Below are positions 22,746 to 31,074 of a DNA stretch of 39,876 nucleotides, in pieces. Position 1 is the first letter of the stretch. Each line of letters opens with the position of its first letter. The notes beneath the pieces were generated by a model. It worked only from the letters and a program-made list of their open reading frames with translations, had not been told where the DNA came from and did no database searches. Source of the DNA: Phaeobacter sp. 22II1-1F12B (GTDB taxonomy: Bacteria > Pseudomonadota > Alphaproteobacteria > Rhodobacterales > Rhodobacteraceae). A program made the translations under genes and the position numbers. The stretch lies in NCBI RefSeq assembly GCF_002210165.1, contig NZ_AQQP01000023.1, positions 1 to 39,876 on the forward strand. Direction: 5' to 3'.

Positions 22746-23078
22746 CTAACCTGTTAAATCACCCTCCCCTTCGACAACGGCGGAATATCTCCGCCTTAAG
22801 CAGGAACGAACCCTGACGTAGGACAGGCTCAGCCCAAGGGCCGAGATCGAAATCCAGAAAACCTGGATCATCGCCGAGGCCAGATTGAAATTCTCGCTCA
22901 GGCTCACAAGGACGCAGCCAGCGGCCAGAAAGTTCAAGCCATAGTAAAGGCGTGATTCATTGCCGAGGCAGCGCAGGGCAAGCAACAGATAGCTCAACAC
23001 ATATAGGGCGAAGCCGGTGACGCCCACCGCATCCATTCGCGTGAAACCTGCCGTGGTCGTCGTGTAAAATTCCAGCAC
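22746..23078 (-). CDS. CBU_0592-type small membrane protein
   Basis: A 110-residue membrane protein with about three helices. The core MDAVGVTGFALYVLSYLLLAL, YGLNFLAAGCVLVSLSENFNLASAMIQVFWI closely resembles the CBU_0592 family (DUF) of small inner-membrane proteins of unknown function. The start is GTG at 23078, supported by a perfect GGAGG seven bases upstream on the minus strand. It follows the unrecognised membrane protein after 86 bases and precedes the VPLPA-CTERM gene, so a three-gene transcript is possible. Confidence 0.75.
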   Translation of the reverse strand: MLEFYTTTTAGFTRMDAVGVTGFALYVLSYLLLALRCLGNESRLYYGLNFLAAGCVLVSLSENFNLASAMIQVFWISISALGLSLSYVRVRSCLRRRYSAVVEGEGDLTG

Positions 23079-23164
23079 AGTTGAACCTCCAAAGTCGCGT
23101 CACGCAGCGCAATTTGCGAAAAACTTTCATCCCGGCGGGTTCCGAATGCCCGCTTGTCATCCGG

Positions 23165-23881
23165 TCAGACAGACCCGTCTGTTCGGACCGTGATGCCCCG
23201 CGCCGACCGGTGACGGAACAGCAGCAAGAGATCGGCCCAGAGCCAGAGCAGGAAGCATAGGATCATGATCAGCGGCAAAATCACGAGGTCAAAGGCAACC
23301 TCCCCGCGCAGGGCCGGTAAGACGGTCAACCCCAGCGCCACAAGCGACGGAGCGCGGCTTGCCGCCACCATCACCCGGAGCAGGCGTTCCACCCGCGTCG
23401 TGTCCAGATTGGCAAAAACCGGCAGCGCCGCGCATCCAAGCTTGCCCGCGACAAGCATCACGCCCGCCACCCATGCCGCCGTCGCTTCGCCCAGCCAGAG
23501 CAGCGCGGCTGTCAGCGAAATCGCCGCCAGCCCCGAGATGAAATCGGCCCAGGGCAGCAGTGCCGCCCGCGCGCCGGGCTTGGCCGCATGGTGATAAACT
23601 TCGCCCGAGATCAGGAAGAGGATCATCGCCAACGTCAGAAACGTCGCCCCTGAATTCCCGACCAGATAGCTGTACAGCGTCACGAAGACGCCCGACTGCC
23701 CCTGATCGCCGTACAGCTTCAGCGCAAAACCCGAAAACAGCGCGATGACGTTGCCAAGGTTATAGATGCCGCCCGGTCCGCTGAGCCGCGAACGAAGAAA
23801 AGAGCGTCGAGGTTTCCTGCCGCTCTCGTGAAAACTCGTCCGGCCAACGGCCTGTATTCCGTTCTGAAATCTGCTTTGCAT
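23165..23881 (-). CDS. Polytopic membrane protein of unknown function
   Basis: A 238-residue protein with an Arg-rich N-terminus (RKPRRSFLRSRL) and about six hydrophobic segments (for example VIALFSGFALKLYG, FLTLAMILFLISG, WVAGVMLVAGKLGCAALPVF, LVILPLIMILCFLLWLWADLLLLF). I do not recognise the family. The open frame extends to 24106, but the ATG at 23881 has a GGGTGG-type ribosome-binding site and avoids an implausible 75-residue extension that would overlap the divergent gene. It diverges from the HTH-membrane fusion gene, with a palindrome between them, which suggests joint control. Confidence 0.6.
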   Translation of the reverse strand: MQSRFQNGIQAVGRTSFHESGRKPRRSFLRSRLSGPGGIYNLGNVIALFSGFALKLYGDQGQSGVFVTLYSYLVGNSGATFLTLAMILFLISGEVYHHAAKPGARAALLPWADFISGLAAISLTAALLWLGEATAAWVAGVMLVAGKLGCAALPVFANLDTTRVERLLRVMVAASRAPSLVALGLTVLPALRGEVAFDLVILPLIMILCFLLWLWADLLLLFRHRSARGITVRTDGSV

Positions 23882-24074
23882 ATCAATCCACCCGATTGCC
23901 CGGTTGTCCAAAACGTCAGGGCCGCCAAATCTCGGGTGCTGTAAATCTGAAACTATCTCTTGGCGTTCCGTGCGCTGCCTGTAGACTGTGCCTTGGAAAG
24001 ACCAAGCGTGAGATCGACCCGCTCGCGGCACATTCAGGGTAAGAAACCCCGGGCCTTTCAGCGGTGACCAAAAC

Positions 24075-24092
24075 GTTACAGATTTTTGTAAC
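24075..24092. promoter_or_regulatory. Hyphenated palindrome, probable regulator operator
   Basis: GTTACA-gatttt-TGTAAC is a perfect inverted repeat with six-base arms in the divergent gap between the membrane protein (start 23881) and the HTH-membrane fusion (start 24115). Its position 23 bases before the HTH gene suggests autoregulation; the binding protein is not shown. Confidence 0.5.
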
Positions 24093-24114
24093 CCACCGCT
24101 TTTCATGGGTTTTC

Positions 24115-25860
24115 ATGGCCGAGAAAACGGAAGTTGAAGACTTTCAAGCCTTTGGCAAACTGGTGCGCCAGCGCAGGCAGACGCTCGGGCTCAGCCAGGA
24201 AGCGCTTGCCTCCAACGCATTGGGCAACCCGGACCGCAAATCGTTCGTATCTGCCATCGAGAACAACCGCCTGAAGACGATCACGCCAAGCACGGCGCAA
24301 AAGCTGAGCGGCGCACTCGGGTTGAGTGTCGAGGACGTACCGTCATCGCTGCGCTGGCCGCTGTCAGGCGCGCCCTCTCCCATCGAGGCGCGATTGCGCG
24401 CGCTTGAAGAGCAGCAGGCAGCGCAGGTTCCGGCCATCGACGACAAGGCCATCGCGCGCTTTCTGAACCGGCACATGGCGGCGGTTCTGGACAGATCGAT
24501 GTCCGATATCTTTCGCGACAGGCTGATCGCCGGGCTGGAGGTGCTGCGGATCTGGACCGGTGCGCCCTTTAGCCTGCAAAGCCTGATGACCTGCTACGCG
24601 GTCAGCATGCTCTACCTTGTCGCCGCAGGGCTGCTGAGCTTTTTTCAGGGCGACATCAACATCGGTTCGATCCGTCCCTTTTTCAGCAAGTTCTGGTCCG
24701 GCTCGGACATCTCCCCCTTTCTGCCCTATGCCAGCGTCACGCTTCTCTTGCTGGCAATGGTATTCTGCATCCGGCTCGTGCGCCCCTTTGGCCTCCGCCC
24801 CCTCACCGAAAGGCAGACAGCAGTACGTCTCGGAGGCGTTGCGCTGATCGCGGGCATCTCCTGCGGGCTTGCCGATTACATCGGCACGCAGACCATGATC
24901 GCCGCCGCCCTGTTCAGCGTGCCCTGCGTTGCCGCGATTTCGACCCTGCGACCAAGGCGCGCTGCCTTTTACGGCGCGGCGGGCGGCGTGGCTTTCGGTC
25001 TAATGGCCGCGATAAGTTCGGGCCTGACGGACGATGGCTTCATCGTCTTTCTCCGCTCGCTCAGCGAGGGTTTCATCATCGGTGCACTCGTCGGCGGATG
25101 TGCGGGCCTTGTCAGCAGCCTGATTGCCGGTTCAATGCCGCATCTGCGGCCCGGTCAACTGGCAGCAGCCGGCGGCGGAATCGGGTTCGGTGCGCTGGCC
25201 TCGCTCGCCGGCATCGTCATTGCCAACCAGTTCTCCGCGATCACCGACGGGATGATCGGCCTCTTCGCCCTGTCCTGGCTGGCCCTGCCCTTGGCGAATG
25301 CCGCGCTCGATTACCTTTCGCTCGGGGTAAGCCACTCGATCGGTCTCCACGTGGCGCATTCCCGCGAGCGCATGTCGGGCATTGCGCTCTTAATGGTGCT
25401 CGATCTGGCGCTGGCGATCATTTTCATGGTGTTGACGGTCGTTCTGATCGGTCTGGCGCTACAGGCCCTCGACCGGGGGCTCGGGGTCGAAATGCAAAGC
25501 GCGGATTTCCTGACCCAAAGCGCCGCCGACCCGTGGGGGAACGGCCTTTGGCTGACGACGATGGCGCTGACAACCGTGCTCTGGACCCTGCTTCATTTCG
25601 GATTTGTCGTGGCGCCGCTGGCTGCCGGAGCGCTGACCCGCATCACCGTGGAACGCTTCGCGGCTGCAAGGCTGAAACAGAGCAACTCGGATGACCGGTT
25701 CGACGCGACCATCGGCACGCTCGTATCTCTTCGGTTTTTGCTGTTCTACGGAAGCTGGGTGGCGCTAGCCGCCTCGCCGGTAATAATACTGGCCGCCTTC
25801 CCGCAGATCATGCAGCCAATCCTGTCGCTTGGCGCAACCGTTGCACTGCGCCTTATGTGA
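24115..25860 (+). CDS. XRE-type HTH domain fused to a polytopic membrane domain
   Basis: A 581-residue protein with an N-terminal XRE/Cro-C1 DNA-binding domain (about residues 12-75: FGKLVRQRRQTLGLSQEAL, FVSAIENNRLKTI, KLSGALGLSVEDV), a short charged linker with a likely coiled coil (IEARLRALEEQQA), and from about residue 155 a hydrophobic half with roughly ten or eleven transmembrane helices, rich in Gly and Ala. The architecture implies a membrane-tethered transcription regulator that reads a membrane or transported signal directly. I chose ATG 24115 (MAEKTEVEDF) because the HTH begins soon after it and the upstream GTG frame would contain the palindrome; the ribosome-binding site is weak. 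I do not recognise the membrane part as a known transporter family. Confidence 0.75.
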   Translation: MAEKTEVEDFQAFGKLVRQRRQTLGLSQEALASNALGNPDRKSFVSAIENNRLKTITPSTAQKLSGALGLSVEDVPSSLRWPLSGAPSPIEARLRALEEQQAAQVPAIDDKAIARFLNRHMAAVLDRSMSDIFRDRLIAGLEVLRIWTGAPFSLQSLMTCYAVSMLYLVAAGLLSFFQGDINIGSIRPFFSKFWSGSDISPFLPYASVTLLLLAMVFCIRLVRPFGLRPLTERQTAVRLGGVALIAGISCGLADYIGTQTMIAAALFSVPCVAAISTLRPRRAAFYGAAGGVAFGLMAAISSGLTDDGFIVFLRSLSEGFIIGALVGGCAGLVSSLIAGSMPHLRPGQLAAAGGGIGFGALASLAGIVIANQFSAITDGMIGLFALSWLALPLANAALDYLSLGVSHSIGLHVAHSRERMSGIALLMVLDLALAIIFMVLTVVLIGLALQALDRGLGVEMQSADFLTQSAADPWGNGLWLTTMALTTVLWTLLHFGFVVAPLAAGALTRITVERFAAARLKQSNSDDRFDATIGTLVSLRFLLFYGSWVALAASPVIILAAFPQIMQPILSLGATVALRLM

Positions 25861-25885
25861 CACGGCCCAAAGGCAATACGCACAG

Positions 25886-25925
25886 AAAAGCCCGCCCCGA
25901 CCCGAAAAGGCCGAAGCGGGCAAAA
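25886..25925 (-). terminator. Intrinsic terminator after the aldehyde dehydrogenase gene
   Basis: On the minus strand GCCCGC and GCGGGC (25921-25916 with 25895-25890), with further pairing inside, form a stem followed by TTTTC. It lies a few bases after the stop codon of the dehydrogenase. The flanking A and T runs make it possibly bidirectional with the convergent HTH-membrane gene. Confidence 0.7.
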
Positions 25926-25929
25926 AGTC

Positions 25930-27303
25930 TTACGCCATGTAAAGCGACTTGGCGTTGACGAATTCCTTCATCCCGAACCCGCCATGCTCGCGGCCATAGC
26001 CGCTGTCCTTCACGCCGCCGAACGGCATGTTCGGAATGGCAAGGTTGTACTTGTTGATGCAGACCATGCCGGTATCGAAATATTTCGACGCCAGTTCGCG
26101 CGCCCTCTCGGTGTTTTTCGAGAAGATGCCACCACCAAGACCATAGCGGCTGTCATTCGCGATCCGCATGGCATCTTCGTCATCCTTGGCACGGATAACC
26201 GACGCTACCGGCCCGAAAAGCTCGTCGTCATAGGCAGGCTGCCCGGGCGCGACATCGACAAGAACGGTCGCCGGGTAATAAGCGCCCTTGCGGTCGGGCA
26301 CCTCGCCACCGCAGAGAACCCGCGCGCCTTTTTCGACGCTTTCCTCGACCTGCTTGGCCAGATCGTCGCGCAGGTCGATGCGCGCCATCGGCCCCAGACC
26401 GCTTTTGGCATCGGCCGGGTCGACCATCTCCATCGCTTTCATCTGCTCGGTAAAGCGTTCGACAAAGGCGTCGTAATTCGCTTCGGTCACGATGAAACGC
26501 TTGGCGTTCACACAGGTCTGACCGTTGTTATAAAGCCGCCCGGCAACACAGGTTTGCACCGCAAGGTCAAGATCGGCATCATCCAGAACGAGGTAGGCAT
26601 CGTTGGAGCCGAGCTCCAGCACGGTCTTCTTGAGATGCTTTGCCGCCTGCTGCGCCACGACACGCCCAGCTCCGTCGCTGCCGGTCAGGGTCACACCCCG
26701 GACCAGATCATTGGCGATGACATCGTCCGACTGATCGTGATCGATAAGCAGAACGGTAAAGAGGTTCTTCGGCAGACCGGCTTTCTCCATCACATCACGC
26801 AGGAACAGCCCGCTTCCGGTGCAATTCGCCGCGTGCTTGAGAAGCACACCATTACCCGCCATCAGGTTGGCGACGGTGTAGCGAATGACCTGATAGCAGG
26901 GAAAGTTCCACGGCTGCAGGCCATAGATAACGCCGACCGGCGAATAGGTCACGACGCCTTTACCGTCCGGGATATCGCGCTCCTCGTCGGCCAGTTCATT
27001 GGGACCCTGCGCCGCCGTGAAATCGCAGATCGCCGCGCAGAGATCGATCTCGTCCCGACTGTCGCCGATCAGCTTGCCGACCTCGCGGGTCATCAGCTGG
27101 GCAAAGTCTTCCTTGTTGTCGCGCAGGGCCTGACCGATCGCCTTGATCTTGGCCGCCCGGTCGTCGAGCGAAACGTGACGCCAGTCTTCGAACGCGGTAT
27201 GGCAGGCTTTGATCGCATCCTTCACGTCCTGATCCGACATCAGGTCGTAGGTTTCGATCTCTTCTTCGGTTGCAGGGTTAATCGTGGTGATCGGGCTGCT
27301 CAT
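25930..27303 (-). CDS. NAD-dependent succinate-semialdehyde dehydrogenase-type aldehyde dehydrogenase
   Basis: A 457-residue aldehyde dehydrogenase that oxidises a semialdehyde, most likely succinate semialdehyde, to the acid with NAD(P). It has PWNFP (residues 131-135, with Asn133 of the oxyanion hole), the general base Glu230 in VLELGSND and the catalytic Cys264 in NNGQTCVNAKR. The length and pattern fit the short Sad/YneI branch better than the longer GabD. The usual LELGG is LELGS here. It may lie in one transcript with the Tat-exported cyclophilin-like gene 142 bases upstream; a terminator follows. Confidence 0.85.
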   Translation of the reverse strand: MSSPITTINPATEEEIETYDLMSDQDVKDAIKACHTAFEDWRHVSLDDRAAKIKAIGQALRDNKEDFAQLMTREVGKLIGDSRDEIDLCAAICDFTAAQGPNELADEERDIPDGKGVVTYSPVGVIYGLQPWNFPCYQVIRYTVANLMAGNGVLLKHAANCTGSGLFLRDVMEKAGLPKNLFTVLLIDHDQSDDVIANDLVRGVTLTGSDGAGRVVAQQAAKHLKKTVLELGSNDAYLVLDDADLDLAVQTCVAGRLYNNGQTCVNAKRFIVTEANYDAFVERFTEQMKAMEMVDPADAKSGLGPMARIDLRDDLAKQVEESVEKGARVLCGGEVPDRKGAYYPATVLVDVAPGQPAYDDELFGPVASVIRAKDDEDAMRIANDSRYGLGGGIFSKNTERARELASKYFDTGMVCINKYNLAIPNMPFGGVKDSGYGREHGGFGMKEFVNAKSLYMA

Positions 27304-27445
27304 GATGGCCTCCAGTCAGATTGCATTTCTGACGGGCACAACACGCAGCTGGCCGAAAGTTTCCATCACTTGCGAAAAGGTGAACGGGCCCGGTGGCTCG
27401 AAACGCTTCGCGCGAGGCCTACGCAATCGCGCACAGCCCCCCGTT

Positions 27446-27883
27446 TCAGGTCATCTCTATCCGGACAGGATAGGTCCCCTTGTGCAGCAGCGGTTCCACC
27501 CCGCCTTCGATATGACCCAGCCGGATCAGGTCGTCGCGAAAGGTGTAATCGTCGTGAAAAAGCGCAAGATTGCCCCAGCCAAGGAAATAGCACAGGTCCC
27601 CCGGTGTCTCGTCGCTGAACGACTCAAATCCGCCCTCGTCAAGCCGACGCGGCAGATGCACAATCTTTTCGTTGGTGGAGAAATCGGTGATTTCCAGCTC
27701 AAGGGGCAGCATCGACATCAAATCCCGCACCGTCGGATTGTCGAATAATTGGTAGGTCACGCGCTGGTCGTCAAAGCTCACCTGCATCCGCATGGGCTGG
27801 GCCCGCGCAATCGCCGGCACAAAAAGCGCGCTTGCGCCACCGGCAAGAACGGCGCGCCGTGTCGGGGAATGGAAACGTCTCAT
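27446..27883 (-). CDS. Tat-exported cyclophilin-like fold protein
   Basis: A 145-residue protein. The N-terminus has a twin-arginine signal (SPTRRAVLAGGASALFVPA, cleavage after ARA near residue 28). The mature part resembles the cyclophilin-like fold family (cyclophil_like2), with NPTVRDLMSMLPLELEI, KIVHLPRRLD, PGDLCYFLGWGNLALFH and LIRLGHIEGG. That family lacks proven prolyl isomerase activity, so the function is unknown. The ATG at 27883 has a perfect AAGGAG at the right spacing; the frame is open for 13 codons further upstream but that start has no signal. It is divergent from a Tat-exported hydrolase. Confidence 0.78.
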   Translation of the reverse strand: MRRFHSPTRRAVLAGGASALFVPAIARAQPMRMQVSFDDQRVTYQLFDNPTVRDLMSMLPLELEITDFSTNEKIVHLPRRLDEGGFESFSDETPGDLCYFLGWGNLALFHDDYTFRDDLIRLGHIEGGVEPLLHKGTYPVRIEMT

Positions 27884-27983
27884 GTGATCTCCTTGGCGTT
27901 CTTTGGTTCTACAAGATGGCAATCCAGCCCGATCAGCACCAGTGCAACGGGCACCGGCAGCGCGCTGACCGCGATGTTACCCT

Positions 27984-28020
27984 GTCGGGTGCCCGACGAT
28001 TATGCGCGAAACCGCGCATA
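27984..28020. promoter_or_regulatory. Two perfect palindromes in a divergent promoter region
   Basis: GTCGGG-TG-CCCGAC (27984-27997) and TATGCGCG-AAAC-CGCGCATA (28001-28020) lie three bases apart in the 284-base gap between the cyclophilin-like gene (minus) and the alpha/beta hydrolase gene (plus). They could be operators for a regulator encoded elsewhere. Hairpin formation in RNA is also possible. The rest of the gap holds no gene. Confidence 0.5.
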
Positions 28021-28167
28021 CAGTTATGTGCCCTATTGATCAAAACGCCCCTGCGGCGATTTGGATTAATAAATGTCGCTCATGACTGCATGCCAAAATC
28101 ATGGTCTAACCTGAAGGCCCTCGTCGCCCCATCTTGCAGTCAGATGCAACAAACACAGGGATCCGAT

Positions 28168-29256
28168 ATGACCGATATTCCGCACATCAATTCTGACACC
28201 GAAATGACCAACGAAGGACGCCGCAACCTGCTCAAGATGGCCGGTGTCAGCGCCGCCGCCGTCGCTGCGGCCTCCTTTGGCAACCCGCTGCGCGCCCAGA
28301 CCGCCGAATGGGACAAGACCTTTCCGAAAAGCGATGCGGTTGAACATTCCAAGGTCGTATTCACCAACCGCTACGGCATCACGCTGGTCGGCGACCTCTA
28401 TGTCCCTGCCGAGCGCCCCGAAGGCCCGATGCCCGCGCTTGCCGTTGCCGGTCCCTTTGGCGCGGTGAAGGAACAGGCCGCCGGTCTCTACGCCCAGACC
28501 ATGGCCGAGCGCGGTTTTATCACCGTGGCTTTCGATCCGTCCTATGTTGGGGAAAGCGGCGGACAGCCCCGCTCTGTCGCCTCGCCGGACATCAATACCG
28601 AAGACTTCATGGCCGCTATCGACTTTCTGGGCCTGCATGAAGCCGTGGACCGTGAGCGGATCGGCATCATCGGCATCTGCGGCTTTGGCGGCATGGCCCT
28701 GAACGCGGTGGCTGCGGACAAGCGGGTCAAGGCCGTTGCGACCACCAGCATGTACGACATGTCCCGCGTGATGGCGAAGGGCTATTACGACAGCCTCACC
28801 GACGAACAGCGTGCCGAAGGCCTGGCGGCGATGAGCCGCCAGCGCTGGGACGACGCGGAATCGGGTCAGCCCGCACTGGCAGGCGGCTTGCCCGACAGCC
28901 TCGACGGGATCGATAACCCGGTCATCCAGATGTACCACGCCTATTACAAGGACCCCGAGCGCGGTTATCACCCCCGTTCCGTCAACTCGAACGACGGCTG
29001 GACCGTGACAACGCCGCTCTCCTTCATGAACATGCCGCTGCTCAGCTACATCGACGAAATCTCTCCCCGTCCGATGCTGGTCATCGCAGGTTCCGAGGCA
29101 CATTCGCGCTACTTCTCGGAAGACGCCGTTGCCGCCGCGGCCGAGCCGAAAGAGCTGATGATCATCGAAGGCGCCGACCACGTCGATCTTTACGATCAGG
29201 TCGACATCATCCCCTTCGACAAGCTGGTGTCGTTCTTCAACCAGAACCTCGCCTGA
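28168..29256 (+). CDS. Tat-exported alpha/beta hydrolase with a cysteine nucleophile elbow
   Basis: A 362-residue alpha/beta hydrolase of the dienelactone hydrolase/YcjY type. A twin-arginine signal (NEGRRNLLKMAGVSAAAVAAASF) and an Ala-rich h-region ending near LRAQ point to periplasmic export. The nucleophile elbow is GICGFGG with Cys171 in the place of serine, as in dienelactone hydrolase; the His lies in EGADHVDLYD near the C-terminus. The segment KAVATTSMYDMSRVM is typical of the YcjY group. The start ATG at 28168 has an AGGGA ribosome-binding site. Substrate unknown. A strong terminator follows. The neighbours, semialdehyde dehydrogenase and a Tat cyclophilin-like protein, may belong to the same response. 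Confidence 0.8.
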   Translation: MTDIPHINSDTEMTNEGRRNLLKMAGVSAAAVAAASFGNPLRAQTAEWDKTFPKSDAVEHSKVVFTNRYGITLVGDLYVPAERPEGPMPALAVAGPFGAVKEQAAGLYAQTMAERGFITVAFDPSYVGESGGQPRSVASPDINTEDFMAAIDFLGLHEAVDRERIGIIGICGFGGMALNAVAADKRVKAVATTSMYDMSRVMAKGYYDSLTDEQRAEGLAAMSRQRWDDAESGQPALAGGLPDSLDGIDNPVIQMYHAYYKDPERGYHPRSVNSNDGWTVTTPLSFMNMPLLSYIDEISPRPMLVIAGSEAHSRYFSEDAVAAAAEPKELMIIEGADHVDLYDQVDIIPFDKLVSFFNQNLA

Positions 29257-29272
29257 TATCTCAGCGAAAATC

Positions 29273-29308
29273 AAAGGGGCGCGACCGGAAAGGCCGCGCC
29301 CCTTTTCC
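29273..29308 (+). terminator. Strong intrinsic terminator after the hydrolase gene
   Basis: AAAGGGGCGCG pairs perfectly with CGCGCCCCTTT around an 11-base loop and is followed by TCC, with TTTT at the end of the stem. It begins 16 bases after the stop codon. Confidence 0.88.
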
Positions 29309-29386
29309 GTTCCGTTCGCCCGAGGTCCCGACCTCAAAGATCGGGCCTTCCTCGCCCGGATATCGAACTCGGGCGCTTATCGTCGC

Positions 29387-30553
29387 CTATCGGCACCCCG
29401 TTATCGGTGACATTGGCGCGTTAGAAGTAACGCTGGGCGAAGCCCCCGACCGAAAGACCCCGGAGAGCAATGCGACGGCAGCAAAGCACGCAACAGCCGT
29501 ACCCGGTCCCTGCCCTGCCAACAGCATTCCAAACACAGGCGCACCCGCTGTCTGCCCCACGGCGATCGTCAGGAACCCGACCATAAGGCCGGTCGCAGGG
29601 CGCTGTGGCAGGGCATTGGTGCCCCAAACCAGATAGACCCCGGTCAGCATGACATAGGCCGCGCCAAACACGGCCCCACCGACAAGCGGCACGACATCGC
29701 CCGCCACGCCAGAGCCAACCGCAAGGATGCTGGCGGCCATGAGTCCCAGAAATACCCGATGGACAGGATCAAGACCAAACCGGTTGACCAGCGTCCCGGC
29801 CCAGGCGCCGGCAATCCCGCCAGCGCCAATGAATATCCAGAGAAGGCTGGACCCGGCAGTACCCAAGCCCATCTGCTGCGAAACCAGTTTACCGCCAAAT
29901 GACCACAGCGCCGTGCTTGCCGCGCCCATCAGAAAGGAGGCCGCGATAAGCCGCGCCATCGTGCCGCCAATCGGGGGAAAGCCCCCCGCGCGCCGGTCAC
30001 CACGGGCATCGGGCAGCGCGATCATAGCGGCCACCGCCAGCACCAGCGCAACCGCCGCGAAAGCACCGAATGCCAGCCGCCACTGCCCTGCAATGGCCAG
30101 CGCAATCGGCCCGGAAAGCGCGACGCCCGCGCTTGTCCCGGCATTGATGAACGTATTGGTCACGTCCTGACGACTCTTTCGAACCGCCGCTGCCACCGCC
30201 GCAGCCATTGGCGGCGAGGCCAGCCCCGTGCTGGACCCGGCCAGCATGACGGCAATTGCAAGGAAGAGCGGCGTCGGCGCAAGCGCGATGCCCGCCATGC
30301 CGAGTGCCGCGACAAGGGCCGCACCCACGGCCACCGCGCGGGCACCGAAGCGCTCTGTCAGCAAGGCTGACGCGATAATGGCGATGCAGTACCCGGCAAA
30401 GGAACCGCCGGAAATCAACCCGCTGAGAGAGGGACCAAGATGCAGTTCACCGTCGATCTCGGGCAGGAACAGGCCAAAGGCAAAGCGCGCAAACCCATAG
30501 CAGACCGCGATAAGACCAAAGCCCGTGGCACCGATGCGCATGGCGGGGCTCAT
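29387..30553 (-). CDS. MFS transporter (probable efflux pump)
   Basis: A 388-residue major facilitator with about twelve hydrophobic segments, evenly spaced in two halves. It starts MSPAMRIGATGFGLIAVCYGFARFAFGLFLPEI and has a typical inter-helix arginine motif (LLTERFGAR). Its first four bases overlap the end of the TetR-family gene (ATGA), so the two are translationally coupled. Regulation by the TetR protein and export of a toxic or inducing compound are expected from this arrangement; the substrate is unknown. Confidence 0.88.
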   Translation of the reverse strand: MSPAMRIGATGFGLIAVCYGFARFAFGLFLPEIDGELHLGPSLSGLISGGSFAGYCIAIIASALLTERFGARAVAVGAALVAALGMAGIALAPTPLFLAIAVMLAGSSTGLASPPMAAAVAAAVRKSRQDVTNTFINAGTSAGVALSGPIALAIAGQWRLAFGAFAAVALVLAVAAMIALPDARGDRRAGGFPPIGGTMARLIAASFLMGAASTALWSFGGKLVSQQMGLGTAGSSLLWIFIGAGGIAGAWAGTLVNRFGLDPVHRVFLGLMAASILAVGSGVAGDVVPLVGGAVFGAAYVMLTGVYLVWGTNALPQRPATGLMVGFLTIAVGQTAGAPVFGMLLAGQGPGTAVACFAAVALLSGVFRSGASPSVTSNAPMSPITGCR

Positions 30554-31074
30554 GATCTCGCCCCCGACATCAGGATGGCAGCGGCAGAACGCGCAGTGGA
30601 AACGGCCCCCGCGCCCCGGTAGAGTGCCGCCTGCGTCGCCCCTTCGAAAAGGATCAGGATCTGTTCGGCAAGTTCCGGGGCCTCGCGTCCAAGATCGGCG
30701 GCGACCACATCGGACACACGCTGCCGGAACGCCGCCTTGTGCGCCGCGACCGCCTGCGCGATTTCCGGCGTGTCGCCCCCGGTCTCAGCCAGGGATCGCA
30801 GGAACAGGCAGCCATGCGTCCCCTCGACCCGCACCCAGTCCTCCAGTGCCGCGAAAAGCGCATCGACGCTCTTCACCTCGAGCCGTGCCATGAAACGCCG
30901 GTCGCGTTCGGTCAAAACCAGCGCCATGAGCTGCGCCTTGCTGCCCGCGTGCTTGTAAAGCGTACGGCTCGACATGCCTGCCGCTTCGGTCAACCGGTCC
31001 ATGCCGGTGGCCATATAGCCATGCCGGTCAAAGAGTTTTTCCGCAGCGGTGATAAGCTTGGTGGTCAGGTCCAT
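30550..31074 (-). CDS. TetR/AcrR family transcriptional regulator
   Basis: A 174-residue TetR-type repressor, slightly short. The N-terminal HTH (about residues 1-50) reads ITAAEKLFDRHGYMATGMDRLTEAAGMSSRTLYKHAGSK in its successive segments. The C-terminal ligand domain includes THGCLFLRSLAETGG, seen in a common TetR subgroup. It overlaps the MFS gene by four bases. A perfect palindrome 32 bases upstream is the likely operator for autoregulation of this two-gene operon. Confidence 0.9.
   Translation of the reverse strand: MDLTTKLITAAEKLFDRHGYMATGMDRLTEAAGMSSRTLYKHAGSKAQLMALVLTERDRRFMARLEVKSVDALFAALEDWVRVEGTHGCLFLRSLAETGGDTPEIAQAVAAHKAAFRQRVSDVVAADLGREAPELAEQILILFEGATQAALYRGAGAVSTARSAAAILMSGARS

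Noticed and set aside
23165-23881. An exosortase candidate for the VPLPA-type proteins
   Set aside because: The protein is polytopic but I could not find the Cys, Arg and His catalytic pattern of exosortases in it.
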